The notes under the pieces were generated by a model. That model was given only the letters and a program-made list of their open reading frames with translations, searched no databases and was not told the origin of the DNA. Of a stretch of 64,000 nucleotides of DNA, positions 35,601-47,817 are shown in pieces. The DNA is taken from positions 3,596,001 to 3,660,000 of the forward strand of contig VNWV01000002.1 in the NCBI GenBank assembly GCA_009801085.1, read 5' to 3'. Every line of letters begins with the position of its first letter. Position 1 is the first letter of the stretch. The DNA comes from Lasiodiplodia sp. COLG20 (lineage: Eukaryota; Ascomycota; Dothideomycetes; Botryosphaeriales; Botryosphaeriaceae). A program made the translations under genes and the position numbers.

Positions 35601-38086
35601 ACCTCGGTGCAGCATTTGCGGGCGTTGACCAAGCCCTCTCGTGGAGAAAAGGATCACCGCCGAACCACACCACCCCGGAATCCACAGAGGGAGATCAGCA
35701 GGCATGGCAAAGAAGTGAAGCGAAGACAGAGAGCACTTGGTTGATGGACCAGAAAGATAAGAGATGGGGAGGGGAGGTATTTGTCAAAGTACATGAGGGG
35801 GTAAAGGATCATCCGAGAAAGAAGAAAGAGCTATTCATCAGCATAGGGCACTGGAGAAGATCAACAACTCTATGACATCACGACCGATAGTCTGTGGGTC
35901 GGGCCCAAGTGCAGAGATACTTGCAGGACTGCTGCAGCACCAGACGGCCGCCGCTTCCCTGGGTTATCTGGATCCTTGTCTCCTCTGCTGTCGATGGCGG
36001 ATGTCCCAGGCGGTTATCTGTCGAAGCACTCAACCTCGGTCAACCAAAGGGTGGTCCTTCATGCAGGAGATTGAGCCTAGGAGGAGGCGGGTTGAGAATG
36101 GGTTCCGGTCTCTCAGCACAGGCTCAGAGAAGAGACTTGAAGAAGAGGAAGAAAAGGGAAGGAAGGAAAGAGCCAAAGACGATAGGAAAACAAGAAAGTA
36201 CCATTGTTTCGTCTGACTTTCAGAGAAATGATAAGACCTGTGATGACCTTAGCGTTCGGGTACATCAATCGTCTGTAAAGGGCAGCCCGCTGCAGAGAAG
36301 GTAAGTCGACAGAGAGATAATGGTCACCATGTCGCCCAGCTTACCCGAATCGGCAATGGGCCTGGTGTTGGTCGCGAGGGCAGCGGCGACGACCAAGGCT
36401 GCACTCGCGGCCCTCTCCTGCAGCTCTCGCCCGCTGGCACGCTCCGCCACACTCATCCCACGATGCTGCCCCACGTCGCAAGCGGCCGTCGCGATCTCGC
36501 GGTGCCGGCCGTCTCCAACAAAAGGTGACAGATTTTTCTCACTGGCTCCTAATCCCCTTTGGGCATATCACCGTCGACCTGGGGGCGGGGTGGCAGGAGT
36601 TGGTCCTTGCCTTGGTCCCTTCCTTTGCTGATGGGCAGGAAATGGCCCGAGACGAGGCGTTGGCCCCGCCGGGAGATGCACGATTGAGTTTATCGGGCGG
36701 TTCGCTTAGGATGCGGGCGTTTGTGGTGTCTGGAGGATGGCGAGCAGCCAAGGAGCAGGCTGGGCGGGCATCAGAAGCGGGCGGTGGCACGGGAATGCAT
36801 TGACTCGCGCGCTCCACTTTGCTATATTGTCACCGCAGGGCTCTGGACAGTCGTCTCGGCCCGCTGGTCGCTCTGTTGCTGGAGCGGGTCGTGCGGGTCG
36901 TTTGGAGGCGGAGGGGTGCATGAGCCGGGGTCGAGGGCGGGTGGTCGGCAGTGCTGGCTGCCCCGGTCGTCGCTGGCACGTGATTGCGCCAGTCACGCAG
37001 GCCGCTCTTTCTCGACTTTCTACCAGGGGTTCTAGAAGTTCTAGAACAGCGCTGGCTATCTCTGCTGGATGAGGGAAGGGAAGGACCCTGTGGACAGCCA
37101 GCTCGGCTAGGCGCGCGAGGACAGGTCGCGGGTGTTTTGCCGCTTGCGTGCATGGGCGCTCTGGGCGAGCGGTTAGTGAAGCTCCTCCACCTCGTCCCAG
37201 ACGCGGTGAAACCGGAGAAACTCCAGGCGGCGGCTCCCGGACGATCGCAGGTCCGGCGGCGCAGCGGCAGGGCTGCTCATATCCGGCGCCGGAGCGGCTG
37301 TGGGCGGGATTACGGCCGGGTAGAAGAGGCCCGCCCAACGGGCTATTGCAGGATGCGCGAGTAAGCACCCTCTTTACCCGGCATCCGCCCAGGAGAGCCC
37401 GTGGCCTGACGGCCGCACAGCGCAGCAGCAGAGGGACGGCGGCCAGCAGCTGCGCTGATAAGAATACGACTCGACGTCCGGCCCGCACCGAACTGCAACG
37501 TCACAAAGCGCATCCAGGAACCGTTCCGCTCGCTGTCCGCCCAGGGGCCTCGGCGCGGTCTGTGGGCTCGCACCAACACCTGCAGTGCGCTACGAAAGAG
37601 CAACTTCCGCCGAAGCGCCAACTGACGCCTGCCACCTCCCGCGCATGTGATGCCAGGGACCGTCTTCATCGAAGATCTCTGTGCCTTGTGTCAGACACAG
37701 GGGCCCCAGCCCTGCCCATCAATGCGCAGATGCCTGTAAGTCTGCTCATTTCTTTTAATAGTTGAATTGCGCCTATACTGCTGAGGAATAACGTGGGCCA
37801 ATGCAAGGTCCTGCAGCTATTGATAGCAGGACGCCGAAGCCCACAACAAGCTGATGGCCAGAGTCATGGTGTGCTCCCGAGATACGAGCCCTGTTACAGC
37901 TGGCGAGCCGGCCAGACCCTTGGGCCGTCTGCTCTCCTAGGGAAAAAAAAAAAAAAAAAAAGGACAGCTCTCTGCCCATGACACAATAAGGCCGGCGGCA
38001 AGCGCCACCGACGCACCATGTCCCTGGTCCCTACACCGACGACAGCCAGCGCACGGGCTCCTGCCCTACTGCACTGCCCTTCACTA
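32604..38086. other. 5.5-kb interval without a recognised gene
   Basis: Part at 33.6-36.2 kb is purine-rich with short frames. Part at 36.4-37.7 kb is GC-rich and open in several overlapping frames on both strands (for example minus 36706-37488) with no protein-like content. Three 9-bp units GAACAGACA/GAACATACA occur at 33662-33688. A 19-A run lies at 37943-37961. I found no repeated ends, transposase or reverse-transcriptase motif. It may be decayed or non-coding transcribed DNA. Confidence 0.4.
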
Positions 38087-40174
38087 TCATCCCACGAGAG
38101 CAGACCATACCCGGCGAGCAGCGCCCGCTAGGCCCATCGCCTGCTGCTCCTTCGGCTGCGCAGCCAGCTCCGCCTTTTGGCGCCGCTCTAGCTCGTCGAA
38201 AATGAAAGCCTCGCTGAAATCCATATCCTCGGGCCGCACTATCTTGGTCTTGTACCACCACTTGTAGGCAAAGTAGTCGAACACGAACAGCGGCGCCGCA
38301 ATGTACGTCGCGAAGAAATTCTCTGCGCTGGGCTTGGCATCAAACGGGAAGATGGCCAAGTAGAACTCGGCCGCCAGAATCAGGAAGATGACCACGAGGC
38401 CCACGTACTGGCTCCACGGCGCGAGCATGTCGTGGAACGGCAGCGTCTTGTGGTCGATGCCCTGCGCCTTGAGGCCCTTGCGGAAGCGGATGTGCATCCA
38501 ATAGATCGTGGCCCACTGCAGGAAGCCGCTGATGCCCACCTGCGCAACACTGGGTTAGCATTGTGCCATGGGCCCGATGGGGCAGGAGCGCTGACCAGAG
38601 ATGAGAACCAGTTGTACACCTGCTCCGCCGTCGAGTTGCAGTTGAGGTAGCAGAGCCCGCCGCCCAGGATCATGCTGATGGTCATGGCGACATACGGCCG
38701 CCCCTGGCGATCCTTGCGTCCAAACACCGGGTGTACCCACTTCAGGTCCGAGAGAGCACAGAGCGTGCGCGACGCTATGTACGCGGACGTGATGCCGCAG
38801 GAGATGACCGTGATCAGGATGAAGGCGTTGAGCGCGTGCGCAAGGCCGAAGAGGTTGCATTCCCGGATCGCCAGCACGAACGGCGATGCGAGCGTGCCCG
38901 ATGCGTTCACCAGACTGGGGTGGTTGTACGGGATACACATGCCAACAAGCCCTGCTGGGAGTGAGCCCGCCACACTCTCGACGCCGGGGACCATTTCCAC
39001 TTACAAATATTAACCACAAAAAAGGTGAACATGCGCCAGAACAGCGGCTGGACGGAGCGCTTGACAGTCTCGCGCGGGTCCTTGGCCTCGCCAGCCATGA
39101 CGGCAATGTGCTCGCCTTCTCATCGTCAGTAAAGCCGACGCAAGGCGAGGAGCGCCACACTTACCGCCGCCGAAGCTGAACCCGGCCTGCACAAACGCAG
39201 CCGCAATCCCTCGGATGCCGTTGACGAAAGCACCGGGATCCTTCCAGTACCGGAACTCAATTGGCCCACGTGTTGCTGGGATTCCTCCGCTCGTCATGAC
39301 AATCATGAAGAAGATGATGGCCACCAGCGCTAGACACTTCAGGAAAGAAAACCAGAACTCGACCTCTCCGTATAGCTTCACTGGCCAGATGTTCACAAAG
39401 ACGATGATGACCAGAAATATCGTGATCCACGCCGCCAATGGAACATTGTACGACTTTTCCCAGTAGTGGAGGACGGAGATGCAAGCCGTAATCTCGGCGG
39501 GGATAATCCTTCAAGTGCATTAGTAATGGACGCGCCTCCATAGCCATCTTCGACGTCTTACATGACCCACTTGTGGCTGTTAGCAAAGGATCATCATGTG
39601 CTGTCACAGGGGGATGCTTACATTGAACCAGAAGTTGATCCCAATGGCAAAGCCGAGGGCAGGATCCACGTACTCGCCAGCTTGGCGCGTGAAGCCTCCG
39701 TGTACAGGCTTGTATGCTGTCATTTCTCCAATCGAAGTGTACATGACATACACAATTGCCCTGTAGACGATGCTCAGCGCTCAGCCATCCAATCATATGC
39801 GGCGGACCACTCACGCCATAATGGTGTAGGAAACGGCGATTCCTCCCGGGCCGGCTGCGGACCATAGCGTCAGTATAGTTACATCTTACTTGGTTCAGGA
39901 ATTAACCTTTAGCCAGTGCACTTCCAGTACCAACCCACAGACCAGTCCCGATGCCAGCACCGAACGCCATCATCATAATCTGACGCCGCTTGAGCGATCG
40001 CTCATAGCCAACCTCTACCAAGTCGACGGCGCCGACTTGGCCTTCGGCAACGTCGGTAGAAGGCTCGACAGCAATGCTCGCTGCATCTTTCTTTTCGACG
40101 TCATGGTTGTCGTTCTGCGACGATGTCGAGGGTGGGGTCGTGGCAGGCTTGGACTCGTCCGTGTGTTGAGCCAT
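38087..40174 (-). CDS. Amino acid permease, fungal YAT-type (APC superfamily)
   Basis: Plasma-membrane proton-coupled amino acid uptake is the family role; substrate unknown. Eight exons on the minus strand: 40174-39907, 39854-39815, 39760-39622, 39569-39562, 39508-39165, 39115-39005, 38951-38596, 38539-38087. They sum to 1719 nt, 572 residues. Exon 4 is only 8 nt (see findings). Hallmarks: acidic N-terminus, RRQIMMMAFGAGIGTGLWVGTG in TM1, GPGGIAVSYTIMA, the junction segment FWFNWVMIIPAEITA, GFSFGGGEHIAVMAGEAKDP, SRTLCALSD and GFLQWATIYWMHIRFRKG. About 12 TMs as in the family. Introns are 49-56 nt. The start is the ATG matching the family N-terminus. Divergent from the dehalogenase gene, about 650 bp apart. 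Confidence 0.93.
39562..39569 (-). other. 8-nt microexon of the amino acid permease
   Basis: Bases TGGGTCAT on the minus strand, between a 52-nt intron (39621-39570, donor GTAAGC, branch TGCTAAC, acceptor CACAAG) and a 53-nt intron (39561-39509, donor GTAAGA, branch TACTAAT, acceptor TTGAAG). Only this choice joins FWFN to IIPAE in frame, giving FWFNWVMIIPAE and a total length divisible by three. Direct joining of the flanking exons shifts the frame. Confidence 0.8.
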
Positions 40175-40826
40175 TGCAGTCACAGTTCAAAGTTTGAGCA
40201 GCAGTGGTAAGGTCAGGACCGCGGGCGCGCCGCAGTTCATCTACTCGCCCGCTATCTCACTATCTCCAAGGTGTCGATACTCGATACAGCAACTGCAGCG
40301 CTTGTCATGATTGCACACGCAACGCCCAGCCGTCTCTGCCAGCACTCCTACATCGAGATATGCTCCGATGTGCTATCTGTCTTGGAAGCGGAGGCGGGCG
40401 ACCCGATTCATCCGATACCTGTAGACTTGAGGATCAATGAAGGTCGACGCGCAAAGCTTTCACCAAGTAAGAGTCGGCTTGGCTCGGCAGAGCTTGAGTT
40501 GGTTCCTATCATCCAAAGCATATCGGACGAGAGCGCGCATATGCGAGCTGCCCTCGCATTCACCCGAGACACGGTTGTGGCTTCACGTGGCCGAGAGTCC
40601 GGGGGAGCTTGGAGCCAAAGGTGGGGTAGAGCAAGGGCCCTGGAGATCGCATGCGACTAGGGACAGGACTTCCTGATGTGAGCGAGGTCGGAGCTGTGTT
40701 TGTATGCATCAATTCATTTTAGAGCTGGAATCAGCCATCGGTTTCTGCAGGTCTCAATTCTTCTCCTTGAATCCTACCCTCAAATCACCTCCCTAGGACG
40801 AGCAACGTCCCATCGCAGAATTCGAA
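40175..40826. other. Divergent promoter region permease / dehalogenase
   Basis: 652 bp between two divergent starts; likely shared regulatory DNA. GATA-like words occur, as everywhere, but no clustered motif stands out by eye. Confidence 0.45.
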
Positions 40827-41600
40827 ATGTCGGCTCCCACGAAGAAGCACGTTGTTTTCGACGTTGTCGGCACCTGCGTTGGCTACGACGTCTGGTTTGA
40901 TGCAATTGCCGCTCAGCTGGGCGAGAGGTTTGCCAAACTCGGCATCTCGCCGCGTCTCTTTGCTTTCGCGTGGATGGAGGCGGCCGAACGCGAGTACACC
41001 TACCTGTCCCTTTCCGGCCGCTACACCATGTTCTCCAAGCTCCAGGCCGCCCTCTTCTACCGCATGCTCTACCAAGCCGGCGTCGACGAGCCGCGCAAGT
41101 TTGCCACGGACGAGGACCTCAAGGTCATCACGGAAGCGTACAACAACCTCAAGATGCGCGACGGCGTCCCGGAGATGTTTGCCAAGCTGCGCGCAGCGGG
41201 CTTTACATGCTGGTGCCTGTCGGCCGGTGACAGGAAGCGCGTGAGCGGATACTTTGAGAAGGCAGGCGTTCCCATGCCCGCCGAGAACCTGATGAGTTGC
41301 GACAGCAGCGGCATTGGGAAGCCGGACCCCAAGGCGTACGAGCCGGCCATCCAGGCACTTGGGGATGGCGAGAAGTGGTTCGCGGCGGCGCACATGTGGG
41401 ACGTGTCTGCTGCGCGAACAGTCGGGTAAGTTCATTGCGCGCTGCCATTCTCGGGGCTATTGCTAAGCTGGTGCAGATTCAAGGGTGCATATACCAGCGT
41501 GTGGGAGAAGGAGCCGTGCACAGAGATCTTTGGTTCGATGGAGGTCATGGCTGAGACGCCGCTGGAGATGGCGGACAAGATCATCGCGGCATCGTCATAG
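40827..41600 (+). CDS. Haloacid dehalogenase, type II (HAD superfamily)
   Basis: HAD hydrolases of this type replace halogen on 2-haloacids through an Asp ester; fungal members may act on other small substrates. Exons 40827-41425 and 41477-41600 with a 51-nt intron (GTAAGT donor, GTGCAG acceptor, CTAAG branch-like); 723 nt, 240 residues. HAD motifs: I, FDVVGT with nucleophile Asp12 (second Asp absent, as in type II dehalogenases); II, Ser in CLSAGD; III, Lys in GIGKPDPKAYE; IV, HMWDVSAARTVGFKGAY, which crosses the intron. Start is the first ATG giving the usual N-terminus. Followed 425 bp downstream by an FAD oxidoreductase on the same strand. Confidence 0.92.
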
Positions 41601-42025
41601 CAGAGCCGAGTAATCGCAAATAAAGATGCATTGAGGCCATAGCTCCTCGCTATCGATAGGCGGTTTCGCGCTTCTCCGATCCCTGCTTGCCGTTCTCCGG
41701 CTTGATACGAGTGCGGGCCGCAGCGATCTCTCCGTTGCGCAACACTTTCTCATGTGCACTCTCGACCCTGGTGTGACTGGACGCATGCTCTTCTAGGCCA
41801 GACTGCGAGCATCCCCGCAATCTACGGGTTCGTGCGCGTTCCCACGCCCGATGTCGGGTTCTGGTGTCGCGCGAGTCGAATGATCCTCCTATCGGGCTGC
41901 TTCCAGGATAGTCAGTGCTTCTGGACATCAGGCTTCTTATATACAGCTCTGAGTGACGTTTGCCGCGTCGAGTATTTCCAGCAACTGAGTGCTGCACCGC
42001 CCTCTTACCCCGCTATCAACACACG
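41601..42025. other. Intergenic region dehalogenase / FAD oxidoreductase
   Basis: 425 bp, probable 3' UTR of the dehalogenase and promoter of the oxidoreductase, with CTTATATAC near 41936 as a possible TATA box about 90 bp before the start codon. Confidence 0.45.
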
Positions 42026-43961
42026 ATGTCGTCCAAAACCGCTCAAGAGCGCCTCTCGCAAGTCGAGGGCTCGTTCAAGCCGTCGTCCGACTCGATATAC
42101 TCGACCGAGCCGTCGGCGGACCACGCGCCGTATCCTTACCCTGTGCCAAACTCGCTGACGCCGTACTGGCGAACGGAGCTCCACCCGCTGGACAGTGCGC
42201 GCACCACGCCCGATCTACCCGCCGAGACGGACATCCTCATCATCGGCGCCGGCTACTCGGGCGCGTCGACGGCATATCACCTGCTGAAGGACAACCCCAA
42301 CCCGCCGCGGATCACGATACTGGAGGCGCGCGAGGCGTGCTCGGGCGCGACGGGGAGAAACGGTACGGATCCACGATGCGCAGGCGGAAGAAAGCTGACG
42401 CAGGACGGACAGGCGGGCACCTCAAGCCGGACGTGTACTTCCAAGTGCCCAAGTACACGGCGCTGTACGGGGCGGAGGCGGCCGACGAGCTGGCAGCGTT
42501 TGAGTCGTCGCAGGTGCTGGCGGTCAAGGAGCTGGTGGAGCGCGAGGGCATCGACTGCGACTTCGCGCTGACGCGGGCCGTCGACGTCTGCCTCGACGCC
42601 GACCACGCCGCCAAGTGCAAGCGCGAGTTCGCCGAGCTGCAGGCGCAGGGCCGGCCGTCGGTGCGCGACGTCTTCTTTTCCGAGGGCGCCACGGCCGAGA
42701 TCATCTCCGGGGTCAAGGGCGCCAAGTGCGCCTTCACCTTCACCGCGGGCCACGTCTGGTGAGTCCTTTTTTTCCCTTCATTTACGAGAGAATTATTAGC
42801 TGGACGACGGACCGGCGTGTGGGGAATATTGAAGAGCAGAAAAATAGATTGCGACGAAGGAGCGCGGGGAAATAAGCTTCTTGCTCCGGTGGGATTCCGT
42901 CCACAGCGGCCATTTTGCCTGTTGCATGCAAGGGGAGCGAAGGAAGCAATGGTAGCCAGCAAGCAGAGGTGGCGTCGCGGAGGGGGTCGGATTGCGGCTA
43001 GAGTGCAGCTGACGCAAACCACTGGCAGGCCGTACAAGCTGGTCATGCACCTCCTGGCCATGGGCGTCGCGCGCGGCGTCAACCTGCAGACGCACACGCC
43101 CGTCACCAGCGTGAGCGAGGCGCGCGACTCGTCGGGGTGGTGGAGCGTCAACACCCCGCGCGGACAGGTGCGCGCCAAGCAGCTCGTCTACTGCACCAAC
43201 GCCTACACCGCCGGCGTCGCGCCGCAGTACCGCGACAAGATCATCCCCGTCAAGGGCATCTGCAGCAGGCTCAAAGTGCCCCCGGGCGCCGCCTGCCCGC
43301 ATCTGCCAAATACTTACAGCGTACGTAAGGGAAATAGCGCCATCGCGCCCCGCCATGGCTAACCTCCCAGACAGCTGCGCTACGCCCCGGGCATCTACGA
43401 CTACCAGATCACCCGCACCGACGGCAGCATCGTCATCGGCGGCGCCAAGCAGTGGTTCTGGCACGACCGCAGCCACTGGTACGGCGTCACCGACGACGCC
43501 TCGCTGATCGAGCCCGCGAAGCAGCATTTCCCGGGCTTCATGCAGCGCAACTACCGCGGCTGGGAGAGCAGCGGCGCCGAGCTCGACTCCCTCTGGACCG
43601 GCATCATGGGCGTGAGTGCAAAATTTCCGTCTCTGCCGCACGGTTGCTCGCCGTCGCGCCACGACTCTGACCACACCTCGCTTGCTTCAGCGTCGCTAGT
43701 GAAGTGCTGACCCGCTATTCGCAGTACACCGCCGACATGATGCCACACATTGGCGAGGTTCCGTCGAAGCCTGGCCAGTTCGTAATGGCCGGCTTCAACG
43801 GCCACGGCATGCCGCTAATCTTCCTGTCGTCCAAGGGTCTCGCTAAGATGCTCCTGGACGGCGTGCCGTTCGAGCAGACGGGCATCCCCCGGTTATTCAA
43901 GACGACGGCCGAGCGCGTGGCGAGCAATGAGAACTTGATCTTGAATAGCAAGCCGCAATAG
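42026..43961 (+). CDS. FAD-dependent oxidoreductase, DAO (glycine/D-amino-acid oxidase) family
   Basis: DAO-family flavoenzymes oxidise amines or amino acids, usually releasing hydrogen peroxide. Five exons: 42026-42362, 42413-42758, 43029-43320, 43375-43611, 43725-43961; 1449 nt, 482 residues. The FAD-binding GAGYSG is at residues 74-79 within DILIIGAGYSGASTAYHLL, followed by EARE, SGATGRNGGHLKPD, QLVYCTNAYT, RTDGSIVIGGAKQWFW and the C-terminal GFNGHGMPLIFLSSKGLA. Introns are 50, 270, 54 and 113 nt. The 270-nt intron is long for this genome, but its splice sites keep frame (HVWPYKLV). The substrate is unknown. Its neighbours suggest use of an amine or amino acid. Confidence 0.92.
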
Positions 43962-46900
43962 GGGCATAGCACTGGGAACCCTGGCGCTAAGTTCGTATAG
44001 ACCGTGAAATCGGATGGAGTCCGCTTCTGGACAAGATGTGAGTCTGAGCGTTTGCACTTAGTCAGCAACACACAACTTATCGTCAGTTCGGGATGAGGAG
44101 ATACCCGTTCCTTGTGTGAAAGGAGTCGAAAGCAGCGGGCATGCAGCAAATTTCGGAGCTGGAACAGATAATAGGATCAGAAATAGCATCGATGGGCTGT
44201 TCCATCCGTCTCGTATGGGGGTGCGGCCCGCTGTTCGTCTTAACTACGGCCGTACCTATAAGCGTGCAAGACCGACCGACGTTGTGGTTGCGAGCGACGA
44301 TGGTGGAGAATGAGACTTATCTCTGGCGGGCCGGTGGTTGGAGATCTGGTCTTGTTTCTGAAACGAGCGGCAAGGCGCGGCTGTGGAGCACTGGTGGGAG
44401 TGCCCTCGCTCATCTCCGAAGGTCGCGGAAACGGTGCCGTCGATCATCCGTTGCGTACACCGATTAGGAAAAAGCTTCGCGACAATCAAGATACCTAGTA
44501 TCTGTCGAGCGACGGCCGGCCAAGTGGCGAGACTCTCCCATTGTCGTCTTCGGAGAGGAGATGCATGGCCACAGCAGCTGCACAAGCGGTGCTGTGGAAA
44601 GGAGAGAGAAAAGTCGACTTGTCGATGCAGGGTCTGTAGTGCAGCACTGATCTGATAGGCCCAGGCAGAGCTGCCAAGAGACGGACTGACGTCGGGTGGA
44701 GAAAATCCAGCTGCCAATTGCTGTCTCGGAGGTTAGTTTCATGCATCGGAGCAAACCAGGAGCAGTTTCCTAGACAGACGGCATTCTGCATCCAATTCCA
44801 AAACCCCTGGGTCATTAGAAATACGTGGTCCTGCGGCTGTCAGTGGGCTATGTCGTGAGTGGTGGCGGCGTCCAGCCCTGTATGCGCGACATGTGCTCTC
44901 GCGTCCACGTCTGTAGAAGCAGCGCCGATCAAAGGGGCCAGGCGCCTCTGCGTCCGTAGCTCATTGTTCCCTTCCCCAGATGATCCGCCGACCTTAGTTT
45001 GATCTTCGTTCCTTGCTGCCAGGCAAGCGCCCAGGCCAGGTTCACCCCTGCTTGGGCGCGCGGGAGCCTCAACCGCATTGGGCAGGTAATCGCCTACACC
45101 TGACGAGGGTTCGGCCCGTATAAGCCCTACCTGCACGCCCCTCGGACCATGCCCCCAAAGCGGCGGCCCATGGGAACGTGCGGCTTCTGCATGCGTTGTT
45201 ATCGCCCTTCTATTGTACTCCTGCACAGCCGCCACATGGCGATGCACGGCGCCCCAAAATTGCACCACCACCACGCCAGCCGACGATAAGGCGCCGAAGC
45301 AGCCCCTCGATTCGTTTGGCTGCTCCAGTGCCTGATCCAGAAGCTTTCTGTGCGTGTCATGGCGAGGCTAGCGCACGCCCCCGATAAGGATAGCCTGCAC
45401 ATATCTCAAGCTACCCTCGCTTGGCGCAACCGGTGCTTTGCAAGGGCATCCAAACACTTCGCACTTCTAAGACGACGGCGGCCGAATCAATAGAGCCCCG
45501 CTCAGGCGCTGCATCCAACCGAAGTGCTGAGCACTCTCGTGCTAAAGCGAACGTGCTGCTGCAATCCCCGATGGTTGTCGAAGTCCAAGCGTGCTCCGAA
45601 CAAAAGGCTGCGCGTGGGGTGTGAGTTCTTGACAGTTGCGTTCGAAGAGGTTAGAGCCATCCAAGTAGTACCGAAACCCTCGTAGAGAGCCAAAGAGAAA
45701 AACGCATGTCTGGTTCGGGGCTGCCGTGGAGGATTGCTCCAACATCCAAGGCTGAACTGTATCCAATCCCAGGCGGCAAGGCTGTTCTGGGTCGTGGCAC
45801 GTCCGAGAAAGAGTTCCTGCGTATCTTCCTGGGGCCTGGCAGCCTCCTCATTTGCTCGGCTTGTGAGATTCAGCTCAGAGACACGTAGTCCGGAGCCGTG
45901 GCAGTGGGAGAGGTCATCCTGGCGCATCCCAGGTTTTGCGTCCGTTAGTCCGAGCCGCAGGCCTCCAACCACTACGAACGTCGAATGCGGTCCACGGGCG
46001 CCAGGGCGTTAGTCGAACAGGTCGTGCTTGATCGCGTCGCGGCAGCAAAGCAGACGTGAGAGTTTCTGGGAGGCAGCCAGTTTTCAAGAAGCCCATAGGC
46101 CGCGCGGCCTCGTGCAATGAAGTCGATTGCGTGCTTCCCGGCTTGTGGCGTGGCTCCTGCTGACCAAGCGACAACCTGGCGTCGCACAAGGCAGGGCCAG
46201 GTGCAGCCTCGGCTGTTGACAGACATAAGCAATCCTGCGCCAAATGGCTTGTGACTGGCCGCACGCACGTCCTTGGCATGCTCGATGCGGGCTCCGGCTT
46301 ACCCCGAAGGCGGGGCAGGCTAGGCCGTTGGCACTGCAAGCACGAAGACAAGATGTTTCTTCAGCGTTGAATGCGAGGGATCTCAGATGAGCATGCGGGC
46401 TGACTTCACTCGACTGCTAGATAAGCTTTGGCCTCGAAGCCCGAGCGTTGACCATACGCCAATTGGCCTGTCCCACGCCCCGCAATTCAAGGCTTTTTGC
46501 GGGATTTGCCAGCCTGCCGAAAAAAAATTGTGCTGCAAAGTGCCTTTTCTGGCTTTCCACTGAGCTGCGCCGTTTCGATTTCCTGCACGTCCCAATCCGC
46601 TTTCTGCTAACGCAGGCACGCTCTTGTGAAAAGCAAGCTAGAGACAGAGAGAGTCTGAATCCCCAGTCAGGCGTGTAAGCAAACCAATAAGTGAGCTATT
46701 GGGATGTGGAAGTCGGAGAGTCCGCGTCGAGGCACAGCTCCACGATAGCATGTGCCAATTGTACTGTACTGCATGCCGTGGCGTAAGAATAGGCGATTTC
46801 GACGCCTCAATGGTTGAACGCGAGACTTTCTTGCCGGGATTTACGTCAAAAACGTGCGGAGAAGTCTCGTGTTCTCATCAGCGCATGCAAGTGCAGGGAG

Positions 46901-47508
46901 ACGTAAATAGGCACGGCTCGTCAGAGCTGCCCAGCTTTCTCAGACATGGAAACAGACAGTCTTCAGGCTCAGATCAAGATGACATGGCATATCGGGCGCC
47001 AACGACGCCAGATCCATGCACATATGCTCGATGACAGCATTTGCTGGGGCTAGCTAGACACAAGTGGCAAGATTTGCACCCACTTACGCCCCAAGCGCGG
47101 CCAACCTATGAGCGCGGCAAACATGGCGCACCAGTCGTCCGAGAGGTGCAGCTTCACACCCATTGCCGCGTCAAAACACTCATCATGCGCATGGATCTGT
47201 CTGGGCAAAGGATTTGATACTGATTAGACACGGTAGTGACTGTGCAACAATGTGCGGTACTCGAGCGCTAGCCTCCCATGAGAGTGCAGGTCAAAGGAAA
47301 TTTGTCCACCAAGTAGAGCCACCCAACCCATGCCAAAGGTGTGACTGATCGCACCTCAAGCATTTGTGGCCTGAGAAATCCGGACGCCAAATCAAGGTCC
47401 AACCGCAATTGGGCCCTCTAGTCAGTCAATCTTGCTCAATGCCTTGAATCCGGGGCATGGTGCTCGATCGAAATCGGAGACGCCGGAAGCTGCTGGACTT
47501 CTCAAGCC
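43962..47508. other. 3.5-kb gene-poor interval
   Basis: No recognisable gene. Longer frames (minus 44256-44717, minus 45502-45972, minus 45914-46351) lack motifs and overlap one another. Confidence 0.4.
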
Positions 47509-47817
47509 TCAGGTGGATCCCCCTTGGTTAGGCGGCGGATCCCTCAAGGTACCACGTCCCTCGGACTGCGTCGTGTTAGCAGTGCCCTCTGTAAATGCCG
47601 GACTGATGTTTCGCACCAGGCACCTTTGGCAGGCGTCGCCATTCTGACTGACGAAAAATTCGCAGGGCCTTTGATAACGCCAGCAGCAAGGGTGACGATA
47701 GTAGCCCTCCCCGGCGCCAGGAGTGCCTTCCTGAGGAGGTGTGCCGCCTCCTTTTCCAGTATTTTCCGTAGACCCACCGCCTGCCTCCGTTTGCTTTTCG
47801 TTGCCAGCAGTGCTCAT
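47509..47817 (-). CDS. Small Cys-containing hypothetical protein
   Basis: Open frame of 102 residues from the ATG at 47817 (the frame extends upstream to 47892). It has a Gly/Thr/Glu-rich disordered start and end and a compact Cys-rich core: HPCCWRYQRPCEFFVSQ then CQRC. Four spaced Cys or Cys pairs could bind a metal or form disulfides. No signal peptide. Not recognised; it could be a small lineage-specific zinc-binding protein or a chance frame. Confidence 0.35.
   Translation of the reverse strand: MSTAGNEKQTEAGGGSTENTGKGGGTPPQEGTPGAGEGYYRHPCCWRYQRPCEFFVSQNGDACQRCLVRNISPAFTEGTANTTQSEGRGTLRDPPPNQGGST

Noticed and set aside
36706..37488. 260-codon minus-strand frame
   Set aside because: GC-driven open frame; composition unlike real genes in the window.
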